A stretch of DNA of 64,000 nt, taken from the NCBI RefSeq assembly GCF_004138295.1, contig NZ_SCFM01000014.1, positions 93,764 through 157,763 on the forward strand. The letters are read 5' to 3'. The position numbers and the translations under genes are program-made. The DNA is from Ectobacillus funiculus (GTDB lineage Bacteria; Bacillota; Bacilli; Bacillales; Bacillaceae_G). Positions 53,193 to 61,293 of this stretch are shown one piece after another (position 1 is the stretch's first letter; each line of letters opens with the position of its first letter). The notes beneath the pieces were generated by a model. That model had not been told where the DNA came from. It saw only the letters and a list, made by a program, of their open reading frames with translations, and did not search any database.

Positions 53193-53674
53193 TATAAAAA
53201 TATGTATAGAAGGAAGACAGCAACCATAATGAACTGTATAATTGCTTTTGCAACAGAACTGCTTAAAAAGCTGATGACCGTGGCAAACGCTACAAGGAAT
53301 GCATCTTTCATCTCTTTTTTGTGTAAGAGCTCTGTTAAAAATACAAATAAAAATGGGATAATCAGTAAGCCAAAGGGCGGAAAAAAGAACGAGCCGATAA
53401 TAATGGAAAGCATACCAACACGCTCACCCCATTTGGTACTGCCATATTTCTTTAAAAAGTAGCTATTCGCGAGAAAGTCAGCTACAAACAAAAATACAGT
53501 AAACAGCACCTGCAGAATCCAAAAGAGTACAGGTAAATCTGAACGGTCTATGCCAAACTGATACAGCAAAAATCCGACCCAGAGAAGAGGTATACCGGGA
53601 ATAATCGGGTATACAAGGGCAACAAACGCTAATACGAAGCAAGCAATGACAAGAACCCATAGCAAGATACTCAA
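53192..53674 (-). CDS. DUF456-family membrane protein
   Basis: A 160-aa membrane protein with about four to five hydrophobic segments. VALVYPIIPGIPLLWVGFLLY is the DUF456 signature (PGxPLxW), repeated in part as IIGSFFFPPFGLLIIPF. Function unknown. The start is TTG at 53674; AGGAGGTGTATGATAC precedes it. An overlapping ATG frame (53478-53681) is a shadow. Confidence 0.83.
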   Translation of the reverse strand: MSILLWVLVIACFVLAFVALVYPIIPGIPLLWVGFLLYQFGIDRSDLPVLFWILQVLFTVFLFVADFLANSYFLKKYGSTKWGERVGMLSIIIGSFFFPPFGLLIIPFLFVFLTELLHKKEMKDAFLVAFATVISFLSSSVAKAIIQFIMVAVFLLYIFL

Positions 53675-53971
53675 GTATCATACACCTCCTGGTTTTTCTT
53701 CTTTCATCATAAGGGGAAACAATAAGGGAGTCAAAGAAAACAAGAAGGTATAGTAAGCTGTCAGAATGTCATATGCACAATAGAAAAGGAATTTTTGCTC
53801 ACGATGTGCTTGCTGAAAAAAGCCGAAATACGATAGGCAATGGATGGAATCATAAAGAGAAAAGATTGTCTGTAAGACGTACTGATATAAATGCTCGAGG
53901 AAATAGACAATGCAAATGGTTTGTAGAATAATAGAAGTATATAGAGAGAGATGAAAGGTGGCGGCAGTAAG

Positions 53972-54217
53972 ATGCGTGTGTTTTCATTTGTTATACAAAC
54001 GGAATTAGATGTAGAAAAGTTGCAGGAATTGGTGCATACCGTAAGCTGCTTTGAATCGGATACTCTACTATCTATAAAAGGAAGAATAGTAGATATGAAA
54101 AGTATTCTTGGCCTATGTACGGTGATGCCCTATTCAGGTGATGAGATCGAGGTACGTACATCCGGCTATGATGAAGAGGAAGCTATGTTAGCTATTAAAC
54201 GATGGTTTTGTCTGTAG
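53972..54217 (+). CDS. HPr/Crh-like protein lacking the phosphohistidine
   Basis: An 81-aa protein with the HPr fold order. VDMKSILGLCTVMPYSGDEIEV matches the Ser46 region of HPr (KSIMG), with the serine at residue 44. The region that holds His15 in HPr (GIHARPA) reads ELDVEKLQEL, so phosphotransfer from enzyme I is impossible. This is the pattern of Crh, which has Gln at position 15 and acts with CcpA after Ser46 phosphorylation by HPr kinase, though overall similarity is low. ATG at 53972 is likely; 53951 is an alternative start. No PTS genes nearby. Confidence 0.72.
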   Translation: MRVFSFVIQTELDVEKLQELVHTVSCFESDTLLSIKGRIVDMKSILGLCTVMPYSGDEIEVRTSGYDEEEAMLAIKRWFCL

Positions 54218-54279
54218 CACTTTGGGCTATTCTATTATTCCAAATGGAAATCTCCTTTGTTTAAAAGGGGTTTTTTACA

Positions 54280-54357
54280 CTGTAAGAGTATAAATTCCCA
54301 GCTGGAAGTTCATTCGAAGTAGTGGGGAATTTTAGGAATAAAGTATAAGGGCAACTA
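54280..54357 (+). repeat. Family A repeat, 5' half
   Basis: Matched arms TTCCC / GGGGAA; ends after GGGCAACTAC and joins another copy. Confidence 0.82.
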
Positions 54358-54491
54358 CACTTTAAGAATGCATAAATTTCTAGCTGGAAGACCATTCGAC
54401 GTAGCGCAAAATTTTAGGAATACAGTATAAGTAGGGCTACGCCTCTGTCTTTACTCAAGGGCAGGGCTCGCCAATCGACGAGTTTACTTTA
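54358..54491 (+). repeat. Family A repeat, full copy
   Basis: CACTTTAAGAATGCATAAAT to CCAATCGACGAGTTTACTTTA. Confidence 0.88.
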
Positions 54492-54561
54492 TCCCTAATC
54501 TAGCAGTCGGCGTTCTATTCCCGATAGTTTGTACATATATTGTCAACGAAAGGGTGATAGG

Positions 54562-55716
54562 ATGAGCCGAAGCTATTTTTATGTGAAAAAAGCAAATTTT
54601 ATAAAGATTATAGCATTCTGTTTCATTGGTGTATTGACTGCTTTTTTGTTTACAGGGGTAATGGTCACTTCACTCAAGCAAGCGAAGTCCTCCTATCTAT
54701 ACAACTGGATGAGCGAACTTTCTATGGGGGGATATATGTACGCCTTTGGAATGGAAAATCATTACTTTACGCAGGAATATAGAAATTTAAATAAAGATTT
54801 TTCCATATCGTCATTATTACTGTCTACTGCGACAAATATTCGCTTTAATGATGTAAGAAGCCTTCTTGGAACAGAATTGCCGGGACTTGCTAAATATGAC
54901 ATGGAAATCATTATTGCTGGAGAAGGGACAAACTATTCAAACCTGCCAATTGAATCTAATATCCCCCTAGAAGAGTTACTACAGGAGCGAAAGGGAGACA
55001 GTACGCAACAGTCAAAAACAGAAACTTCGCGGACAGTCAAACCGCCTGCTCAAACAACAGGGGATAAAAAGGTTGTTTTCATATATCATACGCATAGCTG
55101 GGAGTCATATTTACCGCAGTTGAATCTGACTGGAGATGCGAATCCAAACAAAGCATCTAGTTCTGTTTCTAATATCTCAATTTACGGAGATCGATTAAAG
55201 CAGCAGCTCGAAAATTACGGAATTGGAACAATGAACGATAAAACGGACGTTGGGAAGCTGCTCGTAAGTAAAGGATTGAATTCAAACAGCTCTTACAGGG
55301 TATCAAGAGAAATTGTAAAGGAAGCAATGGCAAGTGACCCTGATTTACAGTTTATGTTCGATTTGCACCGTGACAGCGCTAGAAAGCCTGTTACAACTGC
55401 AATGGTAAACAATAAGCCGTATGCAAAGCTAGTATTTGTAATTGGGACAGGCAATCAAAATTACAAGAAAAATCTTGAGGTTGCCAGTGCCCTTCATGAC
55501 ATTTTGAATAAAAAATATCCAAATCTTAGCAGAGGGGTCATGTACAAAGATTTTAGTACAGGAAATGGAATATATAATCAAGACTTATCTGGACAGGCTA
55601 TTTTAATTGAGGTAGGTGGCGTCGATAATACAGCAGAAGAACTGAACCGAAGTATTGATGCGCTAGCTGAAGCGTTCAGTGAATATTACTGGAAAGCTGA
55701 AAAGGTGAATGGGTAA
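54562..55716 (+). CDS. spoIIP: Stage II sporulation protein P (SpoIIP)
   Basis: A 384-aa membrane-anchored peptidoglycan hydrolase. One N-terminal transmembrane helix (IIAFCFIGVLTAFLFTGVMV), then a linker and the catalytic SpoIIP domain from about residue 170: VVFIYHTHSWESYLP, MFDLHRDSARK and AILIEVGGVDNTAEE carry the zinc and catalytic residues of the amidase/endopeptidase fold. With SpoIID and SpoIIM it drives engulfment. AAAGGGTGATAGG precedes ATG 54562. The classical spoIIP lies next to gpr, which is not here, so this may be a second paralogue. Confidence 0.9.
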   Translation: MSRSYFYVKKANFIKIIAFCFIGVLTAFLFTGVMVTSLKQAKSSYLYNWMSELSMGGYMYAFGMENHYFTQEYRNLNKDFSISSLLLSTATNIRFNDVRSLLGTELPGLAKYDMEIIIAGEGTNYSNLPIESNIPLEELLQERKGDSTQQSKTETSRTVKPPAQTTGDKKVVFIYHTHSWESYLPQLNLTGDANPNKASSSVSNISIYGDRLKQQLENYGIGTMNDKTDVGKLLVSKGLNSNSSYRVSREIVKEAMASDPDLQFMFDLHRDSARKPVTTAMVNNKPYAKLVFVIGTGNQNYKKNLEVASALHDILNKKYPNLSRGVMYKDFSTGNGIYNQDLSGQAILIEVGGVDNTAEELNRSIDALAEAFSEYYWKAEKVNG

Positions 55717-55743
55717 ACGCAAACGGATTGTTTGCGTTTTTTT
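55714..55743 (+). terminator. Terminator of spoIIP
   Basis: AAACGCAAAC-GGATT-GTTTGCGTTT then T-run, overlapping the stop codon. Confidence 0.85.
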
Positions 55744-55861
55744 ATATTGTAAGAAAGTACACATTTCCGGCTGGAATCCAATTTGACATAGCTAGAAATT
55801 TTAGGGGTACAGTGTAAATGAAGCTACACCTCTGTTTTCGCTAAGCAATGAGTTTTCTTTA
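55744..55861 (+). repeat. Family A repeat, degraded copy
   Basis: TGTAAGAAAGTACACATTTCC to GCAATGAGTTTTCTTTA; several substitutions and a small deletion. Confidence 0.75.
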
Positions 55862-56114
55862 TGCGTAGGTAAGAAAGCTTTCCTTAGCGTGTAGCTGGCT
55901 CTTATCTCCATGTGATAGATAAAATGCATCTTGTGCACAGGTAAAAATGGGAGCTCTCATAAGTTAGCCGGGTGTTGTGCTTGTATTCATTTTCTTGCTG
56001 AAATATCGAACCTTGGGGTTTAATGTCTGTTTAATTGGAAATATATAGGAAGGTATAATGGCGTAAAAATGGAATTTTAAGAAAGAGAAGGCTTTAAAAT
56101 AGACAATAATTTAA

Positions 56115-56390
56115 TTATGTAAACAATTTGAAGGTTTTTCATGGTCATCAGACATTCAGGACAAGGAGTATCAAGAAGGTGATACTTTTGGATATCACGA
56201 TGTACGATACTTTGTCTTTGTGAGGGACAACTATACTTGCCAAGTCTGTAAGAAAAAAGGTGGAATTTTACAAACGCACCATATCATCGACAGAAGCCAT
56301 GATGGTAGCAATGCATCATCCAATTTGATTACGGCTTGCACAAATTGCCATACCCATGAAAATAACAACTGGCAATTCTCGGTCTTGTAG
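56115..56390 (+). pseudogene. IscB-like HNH nuclease fragment
   Basis: The frame 56115-56390 (91 codons, no start codon) reads YQEGDTFGYHDVRYFVFVRD followed by YTCQVCKKKGG, THHIIDRSHDGSN and SNLITACTNCHTHEN. The HNH motif (HH...N...H) with two CxxC pairs, and the lead-in GxxxVRxxVxxRDxxTCQxC, are those of the HNH domain of IscB, the RNA-guided ancestor of Cas9. The PLMP, RuvC-I/II and RuvC-III parts are missing, and a TAG ends the frame soon after the HNH. Non-functional as RNA-guided nuclease. A free-standing HNH protein is a less likely alternative. Confidence 0.75.
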
Positions 56391-56474
56391 GCTTGTGCCT
56401 ACCGGAAATTCATCCCCCACCTACTCATTGGGCTACGCCCTTCTTATTCCTTGAGGAGGGGGACTTCTTTCCGG
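56387..56474 (+). ncRNA. Structured hairpin segment beside the HNH relic (omega/HEARO-like?)
   Basis: Two stacked elements: GTAGGC-TTGT-GCCTAC, then CCGGAAA...TTTCCGG closing a long arm (ATCCCCCACC / GAGGAGGGGA) capped by GGGC-TAC-GCCC. It resembles the guide-scaffold RNAs that accompany IscB genes, but those lie upstream of iscB, and here it follows the fragment. May be a relic only. Confidence 0.4.
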
Positions 56475-56721
56475 AAACTCTGTTAAAAGTATTATTGAAG
56501 CGACGGCAAAGGAGAATAAGCCGGAAACATGAATCGAAAAAGAAAGGTGGTGACATTGCTCTAAAAACGTATAAAAACAAAGAGGAATCATTGGAACGCT
56601 TCAAGCCTGCGGAGAACCAAGCAAACGATAGCAGCAAGCGGTGAGGCTGGGGTTTATCGGGGCAGGAAGTGCCAGCACGAATCAATCATTCCATTTGTTT
56701 TTGTTTTTAGCAGCAGGTGTA

Positions 56722-57471
56722 ATGAGAAGACACTATCTCTTTTCAATCTCCGGCGTTTTACTTGTAGCGGCAATTGCGATGACTCTATGGAAGAATCCTG
56801 CTATTTATTTTCATGCTTCTGATGAAGATGCATCAAAGCAACTGTTTCCGAGCTATTGGTCCACTGTGGAAAAGCGTGAGGGGGCGATAGATGTAGTCAA
56901 CAATCCTGATTCTATCCTCGTTCTTGTGAATAAAGAACGAAAGCTCCCGGATTTTTATGTTCCAAATGATCTAACCATACCAAATGTGCGCTTTTCTTTT
57001 GATGGAGATAAAGAAAAAATGAAAATGAGAAAGGAAGCAGCGGCCTCTTTGGAGAATTTATTTAAAGGAGCGGAGCAGGATGGTATATATTTATTTGCTG
57101 TGTCTGCGTTTCGCTCCTATGATCGGCAGAAGGCTTTGCATACGATGTACAGACGAACAGAGGGGGAAGCAGCAGCTGCGGCATCCAGTGCTTCGCCTGG
57201 AACGAGTGAGCATCAGACCGGACTGGCTGTTGATCTTACAGCACAATCTGTTAAGTTTGAGGTAACGCCTGCTTTCGAAAAGGTGAAAGAGGGGCAATGG
57301 CTTGCTCGTCATGCTCACGAATTTGGATTTATCATTCGATATCCAAAGGATAAAACTGCTGTAACAGGCTATACATATGAGCCATGGCATATCCGGTACG
57401 TAGGGAATCCACATGCGACGTATTTGTATGAGCATCGTCTTACATTAGAGGAAGTCATGCCGAAGAAGTAA
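56722..57471 (+). CDS. D-alanyl-D-alanine carboxypeptidase, VanY/M15B type
   Basis: A 249-aa membrane-anchored peptidase. N-terminal anchor (FSISGVLLVAAIAMTLW, residues 6-22); catalytic zinc residues in TSEHQTGLAVDL (His, Asp) and YEPWHIRYVG (Glu, His); substrate block VSAFRSYDRQ. It trims the terminal D-Ala from peptidoglycan stem peptides outside the membrane. I start at ATG 56722 (AGCAGGTGTA upstream); longer open sequence to 56641 belongs to the degenerate element that ends just before this start. Confidence 0.9.
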   Translation: MRRHYLFSISGVLLVAAIAMTLWKNPAIYFHASDEDASKQLFPSYWSTVEKREGAIDVVNNPDSILVLVNKERKLPDFYVPNDLTIPNVRFSFDGDKEKMKMRKEAAASLENLFKGAEQDGIYLFAVSAFRSYDRQKALHTMYRRTEGEAAAAASSASPGTSEHQTGLAVDLTAQSVKFEVTPAFEKVKEGQWLARHAHEFGFIIRYPKDKTAVTGYTYEPWHIRYVGNPHATYLYEHRLTLEEVMPKK

Positions 57472-57504
57472 CTGGCATATATGTAGAAGGGGGAGAAGCA
57501 GGGG

Positions 57505-57966
57505 ATGAAGGAATTGTACAAAAAGAAGGTATATGCTTACATCACGCGAGAAAAGGAAGGACAAACACAATTGCTCATCTGTACGCATCAGGGCGTCCCA
57601 GAAGCAGGTGTACGAGTACCAGGTGGAACAGTTAGACAAGGGGAAACACTTGAGGATGCATTGCTTCGCAAAATTCAGGAGGAGTCTGGTTTGCGGCAGG
57701 TCTCTCTCGGACATCTTGTGGCCGACGAGCTTATACATGTGAAAGACAAAAATGAATATCAGAAGCGGCACTTTTATCACGTGGCCCTTTCGGAAAGTTC
57801 CGTGGATGTATGGGAGCATTCACTAGAGCATGATGGGAAAAATAATGGGTGTGTACTTTCTTATACGTGGATGCATATCGACAAATGTCCTCGTCTTTTA
57901 GTAGACAGACAGGGAGCTTACACTCATCTATTGGAAAAGCCATATACGAGGGCAGTTTCATATTAA
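57505..57966 (+). CDS. Nudix hydrolase with altered Nudix box
   Basis: A 153-aa Nudix-fold protein. The box reads GTVRQGETLEDALLRKIQEE then SGL; it fits GX5EX7REUXEEXGU except that the glutamate after arginine is lysine (RK instead of RE). The metal-binding EE pair remains. Substrate, a nucleoside diphosphate derivative, is not predictable. GGGGGAGAAGCAGGGG precedes the ATG. It follows the VanY-type gene by 33 nt, possibly in one operon. Confidence 0.85.
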   Translation: MKELYKKKVYAYITREKEGQTQLLICTHQGVPEAGVRVPGGTVRQGETLEDALLRKIQEESGLRQVSLGHLVADELIHVKDKNEYQKRHFYHVALSESSVDVWEHSLEHDGKNNGCVLSYTWMHIDKCPRLLVDRQGAYTHLLEKPYTRAVSY

Positions 57967-58004
57967 ACTATTGATACGTAGCGGATCCGCTTAAACCTAT
58001 AAAT

Positions 58005-58038
58005 AAAAAGCAATGCCTTTGAGAGGTATTGCTTTTTT
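58005..58038 (+). terminator. Terminator of the Nudix gene
   Basis: AAAAAGCAAT / ATTGCTTTTT with inner GCCT/GAGG pairs, then Ts. The bases 58040-58250 hold no convincing gene. Confidence 0.85.
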
Positions 58039-58253
58039 GTGTGAAAAAACAAAAAAATAGAGGGATTTGCCGGAAATATGAAGAATAACAGTATTTTGCT
58101 TATTTATAAAAGGAAGTCCTCCTTTTTGCATATGAGTCAGAAGCATAGTTTAATGGATAACATAACATTTTGTACTGTTTGTAAATTTCTTGTTTGTGAG
58201 ATTCATATACATAATAGGGAGGAAGGTTTGGGGAGAGAAAGGGGCGATGTAGG

Positions 58254-58697
58254 TTGGCAGGATGGGTCGTATGGCTTATAATTGCAGGCTGCCTATTCAT
58301 TGCAGAAATGCTGACACTTACCTTTTACTTACTTTGGCTTGGTGTGGGTGCATTGTTCGGTGCAGTGGCAGCCCTTGCTGCGCCAGAATCTCTGTTTGTG
58401 CAAGTCATTGCAGCTTCTATTGTCAGCTTGCTGCTTATCTTAGGATCGAAGCGCATTTCGCAGCACTTTCGGATGGGAAAGGGATATAAGGATGCAGTAG
58501 ATGCTTTAGTTGGAAAAACAGCAGTTGTGACACAGGATATTACGGAGCAAGCAAATGGCATTGTGAAAATTGGCGGGGATGTGTGGAGTGCCACAGCAGA
58601 CGAACACATCCGTCATGGAGAAAAAGTAAAAGTCGTTGAGAGACGAAGCACTGTATTATATGTCAGAAGGGAACGTGATTCATCATGGTTGGAGTAA
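58254..58697 (+). CDS. NfeD-family membrane protein
   Basis: A 147-aa protein: three to four hydrophobic segments (VVWLIIAGCLFIAEML, YLLWLGVGALFGAVAALAA, LFVQVIAASIVSLLLIL) and a C-terminal OB-fold (about 80-140: ALVGKTAVVTQDI, ANGIVKIGGDVWSA). NfeD proteins pair with SPFH proteins; here the flotillin-like gene overlaps by 13 bp. Start TTG at 58254 after GGGGCGATGTAGG. Likely shapes or protects membrane domains with its partner. Confidence 0.88.
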   Translation: MAGWVVWLIIAGCLFIAEMLTLTFYLLWLGVGALFGAVAALAAPESLFVQVIAASIVSLLLILGSKRISQHFRMGKGYKDAVDALVGKTAVVTQDITEQANGIVKIGGDVWSATADEHIRHGEKVKVVERRSTVLYVRRERDSSWLE

Positions 58698-59617
58698 TTC
58701 TATCTATAGTACTTATCATTATTGTTGTTGTATTTGCAGTGCTTACTGTTAAAATTATTCCGCAACAGCAGGTTGGCGTCGTTGAGCGTCTCGGTAAGTT
58801 TAATCGTTTAATGAACCCAGGATTAAACATTCTTGTACCTATTATCGACCGCGTACGTGTGTATCATGATTTACGTATTCAACAAACGAATGTTCCGCCG
58901 CAAAAGGTTATTACGAAAGATAACGTACAAGTTGAAATTGATACGATTATTTTCTATCAAGTAATTGACCCGGAACAAGCGACATATGGTATTTCCAATT
59001 ATGTAAACGGCGTTCGCAATATTACGACAGCTACTATGCGTCAAATCATTGGTAATATGGAGCTCGATGAAACGCTGTCTGGTCGCGAGAAAATTTCAGC
59101 AGAAATTCGTCTTGCTTTAGATGAAGCAACGGAAAAATGGGGCGTCCGTATTGAGCGCGTTGAGGTTGTTGATATAAATCCCCCAAAGGATGTCCAGGTA
59201 TCCATGGAAAAACAAATGAAGGCAGAGCGCAACAAACGCGCTATTATTCTAGAAGCAGAGGCTGCCAAACAAGATATGGTATTGCGTGCAGAAGGGGATA
59301 AGCAAAGTAAAATTCTTATCGCAGAGGGAGATCGAGAAGCTCGCATTCGTGAGGCGGAGGGGGTTCGCCAGGCGAAGGAGCTTGAGGCGCTTGGTGAAGC
59401 AAGAGCTATTGAAGCCATTGCACAGGCAGAGCAGAATCGGATTCGTCTTCTAAAGGAAGCAGGTTTGACAGAGCAAATTCTTGCTTATAAATCGTTTGAG
59501 GCGTTAAATGAAGTGGCAAAAGGTCCTGCTAATAAAGTGTTTATCCCATCTAACGCAGTTGAAACCTTAGGCAGTTTAGGAGCGCTTGGAGAACTGTTTA
59601 AGGAAAAGGGGAAGTAA
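58685..59617 (+). CDS. SPFH/band 7 membrane protein (QmcA/stomatin type)
   Basis: A 310-aa protein. N-terminal hydrophobic hairpin (VILSIVLIIIVVVFAVLTV), SPFH domain (about 25-185: QQQVGVVERLGKFNRLMNPGLN, IDTIIFYQVIDPEQATYGI) and a long alanine/glutamate-rich coiled coil (KRAIILEAEAAKQDMVLRAEGDKQ...) ending in GSLGALGELF. It oligomerises on the membrane as a scaffold. The ATG lies inside the nfeD 3' end, so the pair is coupled, the standard NfeD-SPFH arrangement. Confidence 0.92.
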   Translation: MVGVILSIVLIIIVVVFAVLTVKIIPQQQVGVVERLGKFNRLMNPGLNILVPIIDRVRVYHDLRIQQTNVPPQKVITKDNVQVEIDTIIFYQVIDPEQATYGISNYVNGVRNITTATMRQIIGNMELDETLSGREKISAEIRLALDEATEKWGVRIERVEVVDINPPKDVQVSMEKQMKAERNKRAIILEAEAAKQDMVLRAEGDKQSKILIAEGDREARIREAEGVRQAKELEALGEARAIEAIAQAEQNRIRLLKEAGLTEQILAYKSFEALNEVAKGPANKVFIPSNAVETLGSLGALGELFKEKGK

Positions 59618-59623
59618 GGATGA

Positions 59624-59652
59624 GAGAACCCGAGAATTACGGGTTCTTTTTG
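59624..59652 (+). terminator. Terminator of the nfeD-SPFH operon
   Basis: AGAACCCG-AGAATTA-CGGGTTCT then TTTTT. Confidence 0.88.
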
Positions 59653-59655
59653 TTT

Positions 59656-60459
59656 CACTGTAGGAAAGTATAAATTTTCAGCTGGAAGACAATTCGACGT
59701 AGTCGGAAATTTTAGGAATACAGTATAAGTAGGGCTACACCTCGGTCTTCGCCCAAAGGCAGGGCTCGCCAATCGGCGAGTTTTCTTTACACTGTAAGAA
59801 AGTATAAATTCTCAGCTCGAAGTTCATTCGACGTAGTGGGGAATTTTAGGAATACAGTATAAGTGCAACTACGCCTCTGTCTTCGCCCAAGAGCAGGGCT
59901 TGCCAATCGGCGAGTTTTCTTTACACTGTAAGAAAGTATAAATTCCCAGCTAGAAGTTCATTCGACGTAGTGGGGAATTTTAGGAATACAGTATAAGTGC
60001 AACTACGCCTCTGTCTTCGCCCAAGAGCAGGGCTTGCCAATCGGCGAGTTTTCTTTACACTGTAAGAAAGTATAAATTCCCAGCTAGAAGTTCATTCGAC
60101 GTAGTGGGGAATTTTAGGAATACAGTATAAGTGCAACTACGCCTCTGTCTTCGCCCAAGAGCAGGGCTTGCCAATCGGCGAGTTTTCTTTACACTGTAAG
60201 AAAGTATAAATTCCCAGCTAGAAGTTCATTCGACGTAGTGGGGAATTTTAGGAATACAGTATAAGTGCAACTACGCCTCTGTCTTCGCCCAAGAGCAGGG
60301 CTTGCCAATCGGCGAGTTTTCTTTACACTGTAAGAAAGTATAAATTCCCAGCTAGAAGTTCATTCGACGTAGTGGGGAATTTTAGGAATACAGTATAAGT
60401 GCAACTACGCCTCTGTCTTCGCCCAAGAGCAGGGCTTGCCAATCGGCGAGTTTTCTTTA
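59656..60459 (+). repeat. Family A repeat, six direct tandem copies
   Basis: Six units of exactly 134 bp (starting 59656, 59790, 59924, 60058, 60192, 60326). Units 3-6 look identical over long stretches, while unit 1 differs at many positions and keeps the usual TTTTCAGC arm. Units 2-6 have arms TTCCCAGC or TTCTCAGC / GTGGGGAA. The near identity shows recent amplification or gene conversion. Confidence 0.95.
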
Positions 60460-60564
60460 TTTACACTGATAGAAGAAAGGGGAGAAGCAATTGTAAAATA
60501 TATGTTTACTTCCAAGTTTTTAGGAAAAACTATGAGAAGAATGAACAGAAGGAGGGGCTTACAT

Positions 60565-61023
60565 ATGGAACACCCGATTCAAGGGCTTATGAAGGCGGCA
60601 ATGGAAAATTTAAAGGAAATGGTAGATGTAAATACAATTATAGGAGAACCAGTGCAAACAGCAGACGGTGGTGTTGTACTGACTGTTTCCAAGGTAGCGT
60701 TTGGCTTTGGTGCGGGGGGAAGTGATTTTTCCACTAATGGAAACGGAACGCGAGAAGCAGAGGCTGCGTTCGGCGGCGGAAGCGCAGGGGGGGTATCCAT
60801 CACTCCAGTTGCTTTTCTTGTTGTAAACAGTGATGGTATTAATATTTTACACCTGCAAAATACAACGCATCTTGCAGAGAAAGTAATTGATTTAGCCCCG
60901 CAAACATTAGACAAATTGCAAACAATGTTTAGCAAAAATAGTTCATCAGCGCAGCAGGGGAATCAGGCCTCGCAAACAACTGGAGTGCAATCACAGCATA
61001 CAAATGGAAATGATTTGATGTAA
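60565..61023 (+). CDS. gerW: Spore protein GerW (YtfJ)
   Basis: A 152-aa protein of the YtfJ family. MEHPIQGLMKAAMENLKEMVDVNTIIGEPV and GGVVLTVSKVAFGFGAGGSDF are the conserved core, then a glycine-rich loop (EAAFGGGSAGGVSITPVAFLVV). The C-terminal tail is Gln/Ser-rich. In B. subtilis YtfJ is made under SigF/SigG and is needed for germination with some nutrients. AAGGAGGGGCTTACAT precedes ATG 60565; an open extension to 60436 runs into the tandem repeats. Confidence 0.9.
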   Translation: MEHPIQGLMKAAMENLKEMVDVNTIIGEPVQTADGGVVLTVSKVAFGFGAGGSDFSTNGNGTREAEAAFGGGSAGGVSITPVAFLVVNSDGINILHLQNTTHLAEKVIDLAPQTLDKLQTMFSKNSSSAQQGNQASQTTGVQSQHTNGNDLM

Positions 61024-61025
61024 AA

Positions 61026-61052
61026 GTGCCTGTGAAGCTCACAGGCTTTTTC
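61026..61052 (+). terminator. Terminator of gerW
   Basis: CCTGTGA-AGC-TCACAGG then TTTTT. Confidence 0.88.
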
Positions 61053-61184
61053 ACTGTAGAAAAGGATAAATTTCCAGCCGGAAGTTATTCGACGTAGCCG
61101 GAAATTTTAGGAATACAGTGTAAGTGCAGCTACGCTTCTGTCTTCGCCCAAGGGCAGGGCTCGCCAATCAGCGAGTTTTCTTTA
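61052..61184 (+). repeat. Family A repeat, full copy
   Basis: Matched arms TTTCCAGCCGG / CCGGAAA; ends CAGCGAGTTTTCTTTA. Confidence 0.9.
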
Positions 61185-61293
61185 TTGTAATCATAATGTA
61201 ATAAATATCATGAAAACGTAATAGGGAAATTTAACTCTTTGCGGCAGTTTGTCTATGTTTCAAAAAATTTTCATGATAGAATAAGAAGATGAA

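Larger units (their letters stand above)
55917..56717 (+). mobile_element. Degenerate element copy Y carrying an IscB-like HNH relic
   Basis: About 800 bp between the family A copy and the VanY-type gene. It contains the HNH fragment, a structured hairpin segment and a right part repeated at 28.9-29.15 kb. Both copies end ATTCCATTTGTTT...GTTTTTAG.AGCAG directly before a gene start. The association of HNH, structured RNA and IS200/IS605-like traits suggests an IscB-type transposon remnant, but ends and target site are not defined. Confidence 0.55.

Noticed and set aside
56393..56644. 83-aa frame after the HNH fragment
   Set aside because: It crosses the structured hairpin, has no ribosome site and is not conserved in the twin element at 29 kb.
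59656..60459. Tandem array as CRISPR
   Set aside because: Units are 134 bp and contiguous; there are no short repeats with unique spacers and no cas genes.
60399..60725. Frame opening in the last family A unit and running into gerW
   Set aside because: Its start is inside the repeat and most of it is an alternative frame of gerW.
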